Shown here piece by piece: positions 37,166-50,875 of a stretch of 64,000 nucleotides of DNA. Numbering within the stretch: the stretch's first letter is position 1; the number at the start of each line of letters is the position of its first letter. The notes under the pieces were generated by a model. That model saw only the letters and a list, made by a program, of their open reading frames with translations, did no database searches and had not been told where the DNA came from. Origin of the DNA: Paragordius varius (lineage: Eukaryota; Nematomorpha); the NCBI GenBank assembly GCA_964247055.1, contig OZ176058.1, positions 3,410,001 to 3,474,000 of the forward strand. Reading direction: 5' to 3'. The translations under genes were made by a program, and so were the position numbers.

Positions 37166-39944
37166 CTAATATTCTGTTTTCTATAATATCTAAAGGTTTT
37201 TTTTTCAAATATTAATCGTAAAAGAGTCAAGTATGGTTAAATTGGGTACCTAAAATAAAATAATAAACATTAAATTAATAATTATTTGATTAAAAAAAAT
37301 CAGTTATTATATATATATATCACATAATTGCAATTTATTAAATAAATAATTTTTTATAACCATAGTTTGTTATTTAGTTTTAAATTTTTTAAATAATTTT
37401 TTAAAAATAATTAAATAAAATTATACCTCATTATCCAAATTTTTATTATAGATATTGTTGGTTTTTAATTCCCTCATATGATGTGATCGTATTCACCTTC
37501 ATAAGCTTGTATTAGCTAACACATGTTCGACAAATCGCAAAGGTGGCGAATATATTACTGAGGTATTTTTGAAATATTAAAATATTAATTTTAAATATAT
37601 AAAAATTAATAAATAAAAATTTATTATATTATTCATTATTATACATTTGAATATTTTTGAAAATAAAAGATATAAATTACAAAAATGAAACAATTATAAA
37701 ACTTATAAAAATATCAAAATAAATAATTAAAAATTATTTGAAAAACATTTAAAATATTATAATAATAAATATTAAAATAATGTTTTATTATATATACATA
37801 TATGAATATTTTATTTATACATTTAAGCTCTTGTAAGTTAAACTCTATTATATGTTTATAATAAAAATTCCAAAAAAAATAAAATTATTCATTAAAACTG
37901 TTAAAAATAAACGATATCTATAAAAGGAAAATTAAAAATGTAAATATTTATTTATATTAAAAATTAAAATTTAATTAAAAAAATTATTTTTAATAATAAT
38001 CAAAATTTTAAACCTACAAGTCGTATCAAATTATAATTATAGTTAGGGCATATCGACCTAAATATTTATAAAAATTAAATATTAAAAGTTAATTAAGTAT
38101 TTTTACAAATTTATATATCAAATAATTGAGACGAATATCTTATAAAAGACGATACTGTTTCTCAAACCTTGATTTTTTAACATAAAACTATTTAATTATT
38201 ATATATATATGTATATTAAATTCTCAATTAACACCAAACCGATAAAGTAACATTAAATTTAAAATTTCATCTTTTTATTCCAACTTTTTATATAATACAA
38301 ATTAATATTTTTTACACATATATACTGATTTTAAAAAAATTAATTATTAATTAAAAATAAGAATTGAAAATAAATACCAATTTGGTACACACTTTTGTGC
38401 GTTTGAAGCAAAATCTCCATCTGCTTATTCAGGTAAAAGACGGCATTGAAAAATCTATAATTTTAAATGGTTTTAGATATAAAAAAAGTTAAAGTAAAAT
38501 AATAATCCACTGTTCTTGTGAGTCGCAAATTATGGAATTTATATGTCAATTATTAAGGTACTCATCCCGTTAAATAATTCAAATTTCTAATTTTATATAG
38601 TTAATATAAATGAAATTAATCAAAATTTAAAAAACGTAGAGTTGCCTTTAAAATATTGTGTTTTATAGATTTTGTATGTACAATGTTCATTTTTACTTTT
38701 AACTGATCGCTCTGGAATAAAATATGGATTTTGAATATTAAATTCTAAAAAACTTATAAAAATAAGAGAATTTTTATCTAACGTACTGTGGTATATTATA
38801 GAATATAAAAGATTATTTTACAAAAAGTATCGATTTCAAACAAAAAAAGAATAATCAAAGTGTTTCCTAAAAATCTAAATTTAAGTAATAAAAAACTAAC
38901 CTGAGGTGTTTCAATTGAAATTTTTTGATTTTATGCATGTGTGGGTATCATATAAAAAAGATAGGATAAATTTTTAAATAAAGTTAATCTAAAAGCATTA
39001 TTTTATTGACTAATTACGATATATGAAAGTTAATTTTGACAACATTACTAAATTTCAAATAAAATCATGGCTCGCATTTTGATCACACTTAAATCGTATG
39101 AAAATTTTATATTAGTAAAAACTTCTTATGTAAACTTTTCCTAATACTATTTATTTTACTTGGACTATTACCAGTTAATTAGTTTAGTATAAAATTAATC
39201 ATGTGTAAGCTTACTATTATTATATTGATAAGGGGTACAATCAAGCATAAGCGATTTAACATAATGAATATTCTGGTAAAATTATGATGAATATGCCAAA
39301 ACTTAAATACAAAATGTCTTTTTGTTAAAAACCGTATTCAAATATAAATTATAAGTTGGTCTTATTAATTATCTTATAATATCACTTCTCCAGGCCAGAT
39401 TTTTAAAATAATTATAAAATGCAAGACTGGAAATTTTAAAGAATTTGTTTTAAGATTAAGGAAATAAAGGTTACCGAAGGGCATTGTGGTGAGTCTCGAC
39501 CTGCTTCGCAGCCCAAGAAAGTCCTGCGGAGTTAAGGAAAGAATCAATACCAATCCTGCATTTAAGCCTTAACTCTCAATCTCGAAATCTTTAACTATCA
39601 TTTCATAAATTTTTTACTCATATTGATTAAATTTAATTTAATTTTATTTTAAATTTTAAATAATCAGTGGTGTTGTCGTGGAATTCTTTGGTACATTTAA
39701 TTCTATTATATTTGAGCAATAATTACAAATTAAAAAAAATAGTCTATTTGTTGGATTCTTTGGTATATTTAGAGTTTATATTACTAAATTTCATTAACTT
39801 AAATAATCAAATAAACGAAGCATCAATTACTTTTTGGCAAAGAGGACTTTCCAGAAATAATATAATAAAAGTAGTAAATACGGGATTTAGTTTTATAATT
39901 ATTAGATGATGAATAATTTTTATAGCCTTTCATATATTTAACGA
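37166..39944. other. AT-rich spacer between duplication copies
   Basis: Extremely AT-rich, with no supported exon. The only distinct feature is the GC-richer hairpin repeat at 39481-39595. The open frame at 39667-39909 is low-complexity and unsupported. Confidence 0.6.
39481..39595 (+). repeat. GC-richer hairpin repeat, diverged copy
   Basis: It resembles 61031-61143: GTCTCGaCCTGCTTCGCAGC, then AAAGTCCTGCGGAGTT and a closing CTCGAAA. The CTGC-TTC-GCAG hairpin is intact; the outer stem is decayed. Confidence 0.7.
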
Positions 39945-40202
39945 TCTCGCTTCGCGTGTTTGTGGCTTTCTATCTCCAATATTAACTATCGATATGAAAC
40001 ATATTTATTTCCTTTCGAATGATATATTACAAATGGGCATTTGTTGTATATTTTAAAATAAAAATAATTTTTGGTAAGATTTTCATAAAGAGGACTTATA
40101 ATCCTAAAAATTAAAATACATAAAATTATTAGGTAGAATCATAATTATTCAGATTTACTGTTAATTAAATAGTTACTATCAGAAAATGCATAAAACTCGA
40201 GT

Positions 40203-40206
<4 letters not shown>

Positions 40207-40241
<35 letters not shown>
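40207..40241. repeat. (TA)n microsatellite specific to copy B
   Basis: About 17 TA units, absent from the matching position in copy A (near 22720). Confidence 0.85.
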
Positions 40242-40243
<2 letters not shown>

Positions 40244-40598
40244 AGGCCTATAACTAAAGCCAAACTATTAAAAGAGGGCTTAAAATGTATATCCGGCCTC
40301 AGTTAAAAAGTATTGGCGCTTAGAAAATTGATAATGGTTTCTTACAAAACTATTTCGGGTTACAGAATTATCTTTATTAGATAATCACGCAAACTTCAGA
40401 AAAAATTTCACAAAATTTATACAATATAGGAATGATTTAATTAAAAAGAGTTATATATTACCATAATAGATCAAAATTAAAAAAATGAAGATAGATCAAT
40501 TAATATAGTTAGCGCTTAAACCCTATCTTTTGAAGTTTTTTGATCTGATATAAGGTGTCAAAAACAAAAATTTAAATATTTTATGTATTATATGATAG

Positions 40599-43500
40599 GG
40601 ATGAACACAGAAGAGAAATGATTAAAATCAAACAAAAATATGAACGCGAGAAAATAGATTTAACCATATATGCTGAAGATCAAAAGAAGTTATATATGGA
40701 TTCTTTAAACTCCTCCAAGGATATAAAGAAAGAACTTCAGGTAATTATTAAATATCGTAAATGTTTATGAAATGGCATGGGTATTTTTTTAATTATCTAA
40801 TTAATTTTATTGCTAGGACCCAGGATATATTTTTATTAAGCACCCTAAACCTTGACCCTATATGCTAAAATTAGTTTTTTTTAGTTTCATATCTGGCGAT
40901 TTTTATCTATACTAATATTTTCACATTATGGATGAAAAATAGAATAAGAAATGGAATATGGAAATGTTGGAAACTGATTTGCAGACCGCCAGAGAACAAA
41001 CACAATCATTTCAAAAACGTATCGATATGCTGCAAAAAGAAATAATAACATTGCAAGAAGAACGTGATAAAGTACTAAAAAAAATAATTTTCCATTAAAT
41101 TTACAATGATTTTTTATACGATAGGTCATATTTTATAACTATTTTTTATTAGGTGATTAGAAAATGTAAATGATACATAATGACTTAAATTAAGGGTACC
41201 ATTTATGCTTTTTAAGTGACTCTTTTTGGATAGCCTCAATTATTCGACTTCCTAATTGAAAAAATGGGTTTCATCACGATATAAGAGAAAAACACGCATA
41301 AGCAAAAAATACAGCTCTTTTCAATTTTTGACTGTATAATTTTTTTGGTTAAATGAACGACTTAAAATTTTTGCCATATGTTTGCATTTGTACAAAAACT
41401 ATTTTTTACGGTACTCAACTGGTTGGAGCCAAAATACTAGGAACAGCTGTATTTTATTTTTAGTTTTCATTTTTCTCTTATATGACCGCTAATTTTTTCG
41501 AAGCCCATTATCACTATCAATTAAATTGAATCTTCCAAATCGTACAAGCATTACCACTAAATTTGACAATATTATATTTTAAGAATATTTATAAATTTTG
41601 TTAATATAACTGCACTATTTTTTCCATACACCAAAAAAAGGTTTACAAACAAAAAAAGTATTTGGATGGAGCTCTTTGTGATTGTGAATCCGAATTGGCT
41701 GAACTCAAGTCGGCCAAGGCTGCCCTTCAAAACAGTCATATCAACGTAAAAAATAGTTTACTTGAGACACAAGAGGAATTATCTGCAAAGGAAGAAATTA
41801 TACGGGAAAACGCACTGAAACTTACGGCATACAAAAGTGAAACTACCAAATTAACAACGGAACTTGAGAGTGCCAAGCAAGAAATTGAAGAACTTAAAAT
41901 ATTAGTTGCTGGTCTCCGACGCGAACGCGATAATTTGGACGTTCAGTTAAAAACTCTCGAAACAAAAAAATCTGATAATACAGGCTATAAAAAGCACATT
42001 GGTGAATTGGAGAATCAGGTAGTAAATAATTTTGTATTCATTAAAGTATTTATATATTTCGAATGTTACTTGATTAAATTTATTCATTTCATGCTGTTGT
42101 ATCTAGCTCAAAGAACTTGAAAATGAGACTTACGTTAAGGAATTATCGCTTCGGGATCGAATTGAGGAATTAGAATACGAATTAAGTCAAAGCACCACAA
42201 ATGCTAGAAATTTACAAGAAACCTTGCAAACTGAACTCCCGGAAATACGGAAAAAATGTCAACGCTTTGAGGAAAAATGTGACGAGGAGCGCAAAAAAGC
42301 GTTTCAGATGGTTAGTTATTTTACATAAGTTGCAGTATGATAAATATATATTACTAGTTTGCTAGGTAGGATATGCAGCAAAGACCGTTATTATTAGTTT
42401 ATAGCAGTAAAAAGCGAAAAGAAATAGTGCTATATGGCAATAATTAATAAAATTGTATACTTACTCATACTGTAAAAAATGTTTAAATAATAGGCATCAT
42501 TTAATTAACATACTGAACAACTGACTGGGTTTGCTAAAATTAAATTAATTAGTTTTTAAGATAAAAAATCATAATCAAATGCATATATCGTACATTTTCA
42601 TCATTATATGTTTCTTGTTAAACAATTTTTTCTTGTATTAAATTATTGAGAGACAAACGGTAACAGCCTATATAGGTGTTAGAATTTTTACTGTTTTTTA
42701 TGCTCTAAAACAGGAATTAAAATGTCAAGAAAAAGATACACAACTCAAAACAACCCAAAAACAATTGACAAAATTGTCGGACAAGTACGATAATCTCCAG
42801 TTGCGTCTTAACACTTGGATGAGATACGGTAACATTCTATTATTTTCTGATATTCTAAGCCAGGAGGGCGTCCACTACAACTAGCTTCGAGGAATTCACA
42901 ATCGAAATCGGATGAGATTTATTTGGATAAAATTTGTTTAAGACATATCAATTTTTCTAAGATTTTGTAAATATTAAATATTTTCACAATATGCTATTCG
43001 GATTTATTTGGTAAATATAAAAAATTTTTGGTGGGCTATTTATTTCTTAAAAGGACCGCCTGTTGGACATTTTTAGCCCCTTATACTTTGTTGGGTAAAA
43101 TATATCAAATAACCCAAAAATGGATAGAAGAATGGATATGAATAAACATGATTTTGTTATGCCGATATCGTTTGTTGTCCAAAAATATACGATTTCATTA
43201 ACCGAAATAAATCTTCTCATTTAATCGAAATGCTAAATAATTAATTAAGATAACGCAGATTTTAAACCATGAAAGTTTTATAAAGAATAATTTTCAAACG
43301 AGATAAGATCTAAATATATTCAATGGCATAAGAAAGTATTGGTTATGATTGATTCAATATATTAAATAAATAAAAAAATTGAAATAACACCTACCAAAAA
43401 ACGTGTGTTAGTTGAATATATAAATAGAAAAATTGGCACTTAGCGTAATTACATTATCAAAAATAGAGTTAGTTTTCATTTATTATTTCAGACATTTATA

Positions 43501-46500
43501 GTTAGGATCATTATTATTGGCTTAAAATTAGTACAATTAAAATATTTTCCATTCCCCTTTGCTTCCTTTTGGCCCATAAAACTTCTATTACCTGTAAATG
43601 CTATCTACAAACCGTAACGCCGTTTCGAATTTATTTTAAATTTTATAGTTTGGGTCAAATTCAAAAATATGCATTTTTTAGCATTTTAGTCACATGACTC
43701 ATAAAATTCAATAAATTTGTAATCGTAATAAAATCCCCATCTCAAACTTTTTCGCAAATCGCTAATACCATAGTATAATATAGTATATTATGGTTAATTT
43801 GTTTATAATTAACTTTAAAAGTTTTAAAATTACATTATCTATAATATTGAAATCGCCTGTAATCGGGTTTTGGAGCTAACCCCATTACGGAGTAAAAAAT
43901 TTAAAACTGTAATATAAGTTTTCATGTACTACCAAAGAACACTGTTTGATTATTATTAAATTTTAAAATTATTTTTCTAACTATGTATACCCAAAAATAT
44001 GTTTTTGTATAAAGCTGATGCTCTCTTAAACTAATTTTTTTTCGTTTGTTTGTAAATCAGGATCTAGACGAGCAGGGACAGGACCAGCTACCGCAACTGC
44101 TTATGGCAACGCTGCCGAGGGAAACCCCTATAACTACAGTAATATATTATATACAGACAAAATGTAATAAGATAAATATTTTTTGTACAAAAAAACAGCC
44201 AACCATACTTTTTTAACCTTAATTTTTCTTTAAAAATTATTTTAATACAATCGTAATAAAATATATTTTTGTCTGTATGTTTCCAATCTACATCTCTTCT
44301 CTATTTGATACTTTGCTATTTATTTAAATTAATATAAAATATTTCAATTAAGTGTTAAATACGCATATTTTCATCTTGTTTAAGAAAAAAAATATTTGTC
44401 TTTTATAATGGTAATTAACGGATTGGTTATGTTTTGTAATAACAGTTGTTAAAATCCGTAAGATAACGATAAAGGAAAATTAAAAATGAAGTATAAATAT
44501 TTAATTCTATTTAATTTTCCTTTATCGTTAGCTTACGGATTTTAACAACTGTTATTTGTCTTTTATGTTTTTACATTCGTTTATTCTCTTTAATTTTCAC
44601 TGTGTTAACATATCATATATATCAAGGTATGAATAATGCCCCAAACCCGTATATGCCAGCCTCTCAAAATAACTATTATTGGAATAACTCAAAAAGTCCC
44701 ATGTCTCCGACCTATTTAGGGCAAAATGGGGTATTCGCCCAGCAATCCAGTTTTTTGCCTAATAATAATAATCAATATATTAATAATAATAATCAATCAT
44801 CTTCAACTAATAATGCCTTTAATAATTCAAATGCCGCCAACCCAGTCAATTATTTTCATAACCATGGGGCGGCCGTCAATGGTGGTACAAACGGAATGTA
44901 TTATGATTACATGCAGGGTATATATATATATATATATATATATATACCATTTACAATTCAAATTCACCCTTGAACAATTCGAGTTTACCCTTCAACAATT
45001 CTATTCATCCTATAATATATTATGCGTTTTTTAGGATTAAAAATTACTTTTATTTTATAATATTTTTAAAATATGAAATTCTCTGGTTAAAATTAATATA
45101 ATGCTAAATAATAAACTATGTCGTAAAATATATTTCAACTTAATGGTGAGTTATATTATCCCGTAAAACACATAATTTATTTTTAGGGTAAATGTGAATT
45201 GGTCAAGGGCGAATTTGAATTGTTCGAGAATGAATTTGAATTATTTGAATTTTAAATGGTGTATCATTATTTAGCGCATTGAAATAAAAATTATTGTGAG
45301 TTTTCCTTCAATCCCTAAAAATTGTGCAAATTTCTCTCATCACTGTCAGCTCTGGGCAGTCGAGTTTAAGAGTATACACATTGATGTTGGTCAATTTACA
45401 TGATTTTGGTTAATAATTGGTAACACAGTAAATAGCATTTCGGTAATCACAAATGCTTGAAAAATTACAATTTTTGCCTATCTTACAACATTAAATTTTA
45501 TTTAGTTATGGACAAAGTTTGTTTCATACGCTATTGTAATACCAATTGGCAAATAATCATTTGAATCGACCAACATTAATGTGCATACTGTGCTTTCACC
45601 CATTTCCTAATACAATATAATTAACCTTTAAATAAAATAGGGAAAAAAACTCTAAGATGTCGAATTCTATGATCACAAGGGTAAAATATAGATAATCAAA
45701 ATGATAATGGGTCAATATTTTTGGGGAAAACATTCTATGTTTTACTAATTTTTTTGTACAACTTGTTTACTATTCTTATGATTATTATTGCAGTAAGAAT
45801 TGAATTTACACAGGCAAAATGTGACCAAAAAGAAATTTTTCGAAAACTAACCATATCTAAAAAATTTTTAGTTTTGACTTTAAAATGTCAAATAGGGATA
45901 AAATTGTTAACAACATACTCAATTATACATTTTACAACTGTAATATGCAAAAAATTAGGATATAAAAAGTATGGTTGTCGTTTTAATTATTTAGATTTTG
46001 TCTGTATACAATTTTTACTTCAAATAAGCCTTTAATTTATATTACCGCGATATATTTCTATAGGTTATGAGTATGGCAATGGCTTAAATAATAATTACGC
46101 TAATAATGGGAAGTACCCTTACAATACAACCGATTTTGAATACGATGAATATGGACAACAGTATATATTAAATTTTTATATCAAACTTATTTTTTTCTGG
46201 ATCTCTTGTTTAAATTACCAATTTGTTTTACTAATAATTAGAAAAGAGACAAATGTTTTTATCTTTTGTTTTTTTAGAATATCACTCAGCGTTTTAATTC
46301 AATTGATGTAATCATCTACGAGGTTGTAAAATGAAAGAATAATTATACGGTTATCTTTTCTGTATGCTATTGGCTCCTTTATATATTGCTTCAACTTTAA
46401 CCTATAAGGCGGAAAACGCCATCTTTATAGTAAATATAAGATTTTATGGAGATTATTTTCTTGGTCTACCTTTGCAAATAGAAGTCATAGTAGTTCCATT

Positions 46501-48785
46501 CAAGCAATAGGTGGATTTATGAAACAAGAATTTGAAGATGACAGTGCTTATTACGTGTCATAGTGTGAGACGCGTTTCGTCCTTGTTGTGGACTCATCAG
46601 TCCCACTTAATGAACACGGGTAAACACCGTCAGTTAATAGTTTCTATATATATACTGAGTATTATAAGATTTAAGACCAATTATAGTTGGTGAAAGAGAA
46701 AACAGAGAACTTTGGCCCGGAGAGGGCAACCGATTGTACTTATATTAAGCCAATTACCATATCTCCTTTTTATCCATCAGCCAGGATGGGGCTTATATAA
46801 TTAGAAAATCACAAATTTTTGCCGGCCCTAAGTTCTCTGTTTTCTCTTTCACCAAATATATTAAAATACTCAGTGACAGTGTTTACCCGTGTTCATTATG
46901 TGTGACTGATAAGTCCACAAGGACGAAACGCGTCTCACACTATTACACGTAATAAACACTGTCCTCTTTAAATTCTCGTTTCATAAAGCCACCTATCACC
47001 TATTGCTTGTTAGGGAGTACTATAACTTCTAATTGCAAAGGTAGGCTAAGAAAATAATCTCTATATAATGTTTTTATATTTAACTTTAATGTCCAACTAC
47101 TGAAATTATACGGAACGTAAAAATTAGACTAATATTTTCTTATAAAAGACAATCTTTTAAATCTTGATATTAATTAGAAATAATCGTTTTCATTTGCATA
47201 AAAAACCAGAGATGTTTATTGGTAATGCACATAATATAATTTAAAATTGTAATTTACAGGAAAAGTTAAGGTTTGATAAAGCACGGTATTTTTTAGTTTT
47301 ACGGTAAAAATTAAAATTATACGGACAAAAGTGTAAAAATAAGACAAATATAAAACCTTAATTTTTCTCATATCTATTTAGTTACAATCGTAACTATAGA
47401 ATTTATTGTGTTAGTTCCATATATCTATTTCACATGCCATTTAAATTTTGATTAAAAAAGTACGGTTGTCTTTTAGAAAAACATATTTGTCTTCATATTT
47501 TCACGTTTTGTCCGTATAATTTCAAATTTTACTGTATTTGTACAATTTCAATTTTTTCATCAATTTTTAATATGTATTTTTCTGAATATACACGATTAGG
47601 GGTTATAGCGTAACTTCTCCATCAAATTTTGTATCCAGAAATGGGTATGGAAATACGCCAGGCATTGAAACATATGTAGACGAATTTGGATTTGAAAGAC
47701 CCGTTTTTAATAATAATACTAACGCCACGACGAATCCTAATAGTATGGATCTATATATACCATTTACATTTAAATACACCCTTGAACAATTCAAAATAAC
47801 CCTAAAAAAATTGTGTTTTCAGGCTAATATAACTCATCATCAACATAAATTTATGACAAAGGAAATTTCATTTATTAAAATATGTAAAATATACGTAGTG
47901 TTTAATATTCGAAAAAACTTACTTTATTATAGGGTGAATCGGTATTGTTCAAGGGTTAATTTGGGCTTTAAATGGTATATAAAAATATATAATAGCAAAT
48001 AAGTAAACGATTTCAAACTATTTGCCATTATGATATAATAGTATTTTAGGTTCATATTTTATATTATAAGTTTATACAGTTAAAATTATTACAGAGAAAA
48101 AGATGTTTTAAAAGACAATTTTTTTAAATAATGTCATCTAATTCATAGTATATATTTATCAGATATACTATATCATTACAAAGGTGAAATGATAATTGAG
48201 TCTGCTAACTATTTAAATCTGTTTTCCTTATTATGCCGCCAAAATAATGAATTATATTTAAAAAAACTAGATTTAAATAATATGGATATTAATAAAAATA
48301 TTTGTCTTTTTAGATTTTACGTGTTGCCTCTATAATTACAATTTATAAGGTTAAAGTACTGTTAACTAATACACTTTGTTGTTTTCCCCTAGCTAAGATT
48401 GGGGTCGATTTGTCCCTATTTTGCAAATTCACCCGTAAATATTATTTTAAATTGACCCTTGAACAATTGGATTTCAACCTAATAATAAATTATATGTTTT
48501 GAAGAGCAAAATTCACTTATTTTTTAATATTTTTAAAAAGAAATTTCGTTTAAAACCTATATAATATCGAAAAGAAAAACTATGTGGAAATTTTATTAAT
48601 ATTGAGTTAAATTATCCCCAAAACACATAAATTTTCAAAATGTTTTGAAGGGTGAATCCCAAGTGTAAATGACATTTTAAATTTTTTATCTTCATATTTT
48701 AGGGGAACCCAATAAAAATTACATTGTTCAAACAGCGGATGCCTCTGATCCACAATCTAAAACAAATACAGTTTTAGCGGAATAA
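40599..48785 (+). CDS. Filament-like protein, copy B (last ten exons only)
   Basis: Exons 40599-40740, 40943-41071, 41641-42018, 42107-42310, 42714-42828, 44061-44138, 44627-44917, 46064-46160, 47600-47742, 48703-48785 match copy A exon by exon with the same phases. All reading frames are open to a stop at 48783-48785. Most differences are silent. Residue changes include V-to-I and T-to-A in the rod, one extra residue in the Asn-rich exon, and a few tail changes. The Ser/Asn-rich head exons are missing upstream, and no substitute first exon was found in 37166-40598. It could be a truncated paralogue with an unseen start, or a second 3' cassette reached by splicing from the exon ending at 20832, which has the right phase. 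The intact frames argue against an old dead copy. Confidence 0.68.
42829..44060. other. Intron of copy B, enlarged relative to copy A
   Basis: This intron is 1232 bases against 467 in copy A. The extra sequence lies at about 43100-44010. It has no coding capacity or clear terminal repeats that I can see. Confidence 0.55.
44137..44602. mobile_element. Family 1 MITE that forms an intron, copy B
   Basis: Equivalent of 25785-26226. It starts CAGTAATATATTATATACAG and ends TTTAATTTTCACTG, and the right flanking TA has decayed. The intron is 44139-44626. Confidence 0.7.
44947..45259. mobile_element. Family 2 MITE after a 5' splice site (copy B)
   Basis: It starts CCATTTACAATTCAAATTCA and ends GAATTTTAAATGG. 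The preceding TA run has expanded relative to copy A. Confidence 0.7.
46563..46606 (-). ncRNA. Hammerhead ribozyme in the left arm, copy B
   Basis: Read on the minus strand, CTGATGA, GTCC/GGAC stem II with ACAACAA loop, GAAA, ACGCGT and the cleavage C are all intact. The inner stem I has one mismatch (GTGGGA against TCACAC). It is predicted still able to fold. Confidence 0.78.
46900..46940 (+). ncRNA. Decayed hammerhead ribozyme in the right arm, copy B
   Basis: All helices are present, but the core reads CTGATAA in place of CTGATGA. The changed base is the G8 position, the general acid of the hammerhead, so cleavage is predicted to be lost. The stem II loop is shortened to ACAA. Confidence 0.75.
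47302..47534. mobile_element. Family 1 MITE copy (duplication copy B)
   Basis: Equivalent of 28805-29060. It begins CGGTAAAAATTAAAATTATA and ends CAAATTTTACTG before TA. Confidence 0.7.
47760..47975. mobile_element. Family 2 MITE just after a 5' splice site (copy B)
   Basis: Equivalent of 29287-29518. The donor at 47743 lies 17 bases upstream. Confidence 0.65.
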
Positions 48786-50867
48786 TTTTTCAAAACGCAT
48801 TTCAATTTTTTAGTTTACAAAATTCATATTAATTTGATATTTTATACCAATTTTTATTTTAATACTCGCATTTAGACAATTGATTTTTCTATTTTTTATT
48901 ATTAATAGTTTTTAATTTGTTAAAATTATATTTTATTACATTTTGTGTTTTATAGTTATTTAGAGTTAATATATATTTATATTGAATTTTGATATATTTT
49001 CAAAATACAGTATGCTATTCGGGCTAATTCACAGTATAGATGAATCTATTGACAACACAGAAGTGTATGGAAGAATATATACAAAATGTTGTAATTAAAC
49101 AATTTTTTCCAATCTCACATAACTTTGTTTTATTTGATTATGGACAACATTTGTTTTATAACACACGCTACTGTATTCTAATTGGTTAACAATACTGTGA
49201 ATAAGCCTGGATAAATAAGCAAATCATGATATTTATTTATAATAATAATTCTATCCGGTTTTTGTGCAAAACTTCTTTTTTATTTTATATATTCAAATAA
49301 ATAAATATTAATATTTTTTACCATGAAGCATAATAAAAAATTTAAATTTACAACGTATACGGTGGTAAAATTTATTATACAGACATATAAAACTTAATGA
49401 CAATAATTTGTAAAAAAGACAACCATATTTTAATGAAAGTTAATTATTCTGACGATAAGCCATTAAATTACAATTTTGAAGAGTTTAACGAACACTTAAA
49501 CCTATATTTCCCATTTTGCGACAAATAGTAAGATAATTTATTAAACAAGGTATTGTAAATATGGTTGGCTGCCTTCAAAAAAAGTTTGTCTTTTAGTTTT
49601 TACGTTGTGTCTTTAAGTTTTTATTTAATGTATTTATATAACAACTTTTAATATTTGAATCATGCCTTGAAAAGTTTTTTTGATATTCGGCCAACTCTCT
49701 TTTGTAAAAGTTGATCAATAAAATGAATAAACGACATATATATGTTGGCAAAATATATCATTAACTCACTAAACTTTCTTTAATTGTACGCGTTGACATC
49801 TTGGGGTAGTTTTTTTTACCTCAGAGCTTTAAGTAAACAATACTGTTTTTAAACTTGTTTTGTTTAAAATTTATTTATCAAACTCCATTCTCCTGTATTA
49901 GTTGGACAATCTTACAGTTTTTTAACTTCATCTAGAGCCCAAATTCAGATAATTCCAAATCACGACTGGGCAAATGCTGATATAAATTAATAAATATTGA
50001 TTGCTGGTAGATTGTAAGCTAAAAATTTCCAAAGTTAGTTGTTTATAATTATATGGCGGCGAATGGAGATAGGATTTTTTAAATATTTTTTAAATCATGC
50101 GCTTAAATGGCCAAAGAACGCTTTGTTATATTTGGCTTAATGCTAATATTGTATTTTATGACATATTAAAATTTTATATAACTTGGATCTTAAAACAACC
50201 GAAAAAGTTATGTGTTAAAATTGAAGTTTTAGTTATTTTATATAATATGAATATTTTTTAGCCATTAATGAAATCTAGATATCAGCCAACAGTTTGAGTA
50301 AGCTGAAGTAATTAAATATTCTACATTTTAATGTAAAAAAATTGTTAAAAACTTCGCTGAGTTGTAATAAATGTATTTCAAAAATTTAAAGATAATGCTT
50401 TAATAAGATCGTACTTTTTTCCAATATATTACCAGAAGCGACATTTATATTGAATAAATTAGGAAATATATAATTTGTTTTTACAGCTTGCATTTACAAA
50501 ATAATTATAAATTAAGTTTTCGTTGTAAACTGAAAAAAACTGACTTTGGAGATATATTTCTGATAATAACAGCCTGCCTTTTAAGATATTCTAGTAACCC
50601 GCTTTGTATAACTAGGATTGCTGAGTCATTTAAACAGAATTTTATCACCTTATATAAAAACAAATGAGATTTATAAGACAAAAATCAGCTATGTAAACAC
50701 AAGTGCAATTATTAGCTCTACCTATTATAATCAATTTCTTATATTAAACGTTAAAATTTATAACAATTCTTATATTATATAGAATATGAAGATTTTTTTT
50801 CGAAGAAAAAATCATTTCAAAAGAATATTGCTTTGTTAACGGTATACTAATCATCAACTTAAAAAAG
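48786..50867. other. Intergenic region between filament-like gene B and secreted-peptide gene B
   Basis: Collinear with 30341-32411. It holds the 185-base inverted-repeat element at 49023-49206. No exon is supported. Confidence 0.6.
49023..49206. mobile_element. Short inverted-repeat element (copy B)
   Basis: Equivalent of 30596-30780, with the same GCTAATTCACAGTAT and ATACTGTGAATAAGC ends. Confidence 0.6.
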
Positions 50868-50875
50868 TATATAAG
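50868..50875 (+). promoter_or_regulatory. TATA box of secreted-peptide gene B
   Basis: TATATAAG lies 73 bases before the ATG at 50941, in sequence collinear with the copy A promoter. Confidence 0.55.

Larger units (their letters stand above)
46441..47069. mobile_element. Inverted-repeat element with a hammerhead in each arm, copy B (both arms present)
   Basis: This 629-base element has a left arm (about 46441-46725) that is the reverse complement of its right arm (about 46827-47069). They surround a unique centre of about 100 bases (caaccgattgtacttatatt onwards). Each arm carries a hammerhead core pointing toward the outer end. It sits at the same intron position as 28150-28552, so the element was present before the duplication, and copy A later lost most of its left arm. 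Confidence 0.78.

Noticed and set aside
39667-39909. Open frame of 80 codons in the spacer between duplication copies
   Set aside because: Leucine/isoleucine/asparagine composition follows base content; there is no signal peptide, no motif and no counterpart.
44726-45034. Plus-strand frame of 102 codons overlapping the Asn-rich exon
   Set aside because: Wrong frame of the exon 44627-44917 running on into a TA run and a MITE.
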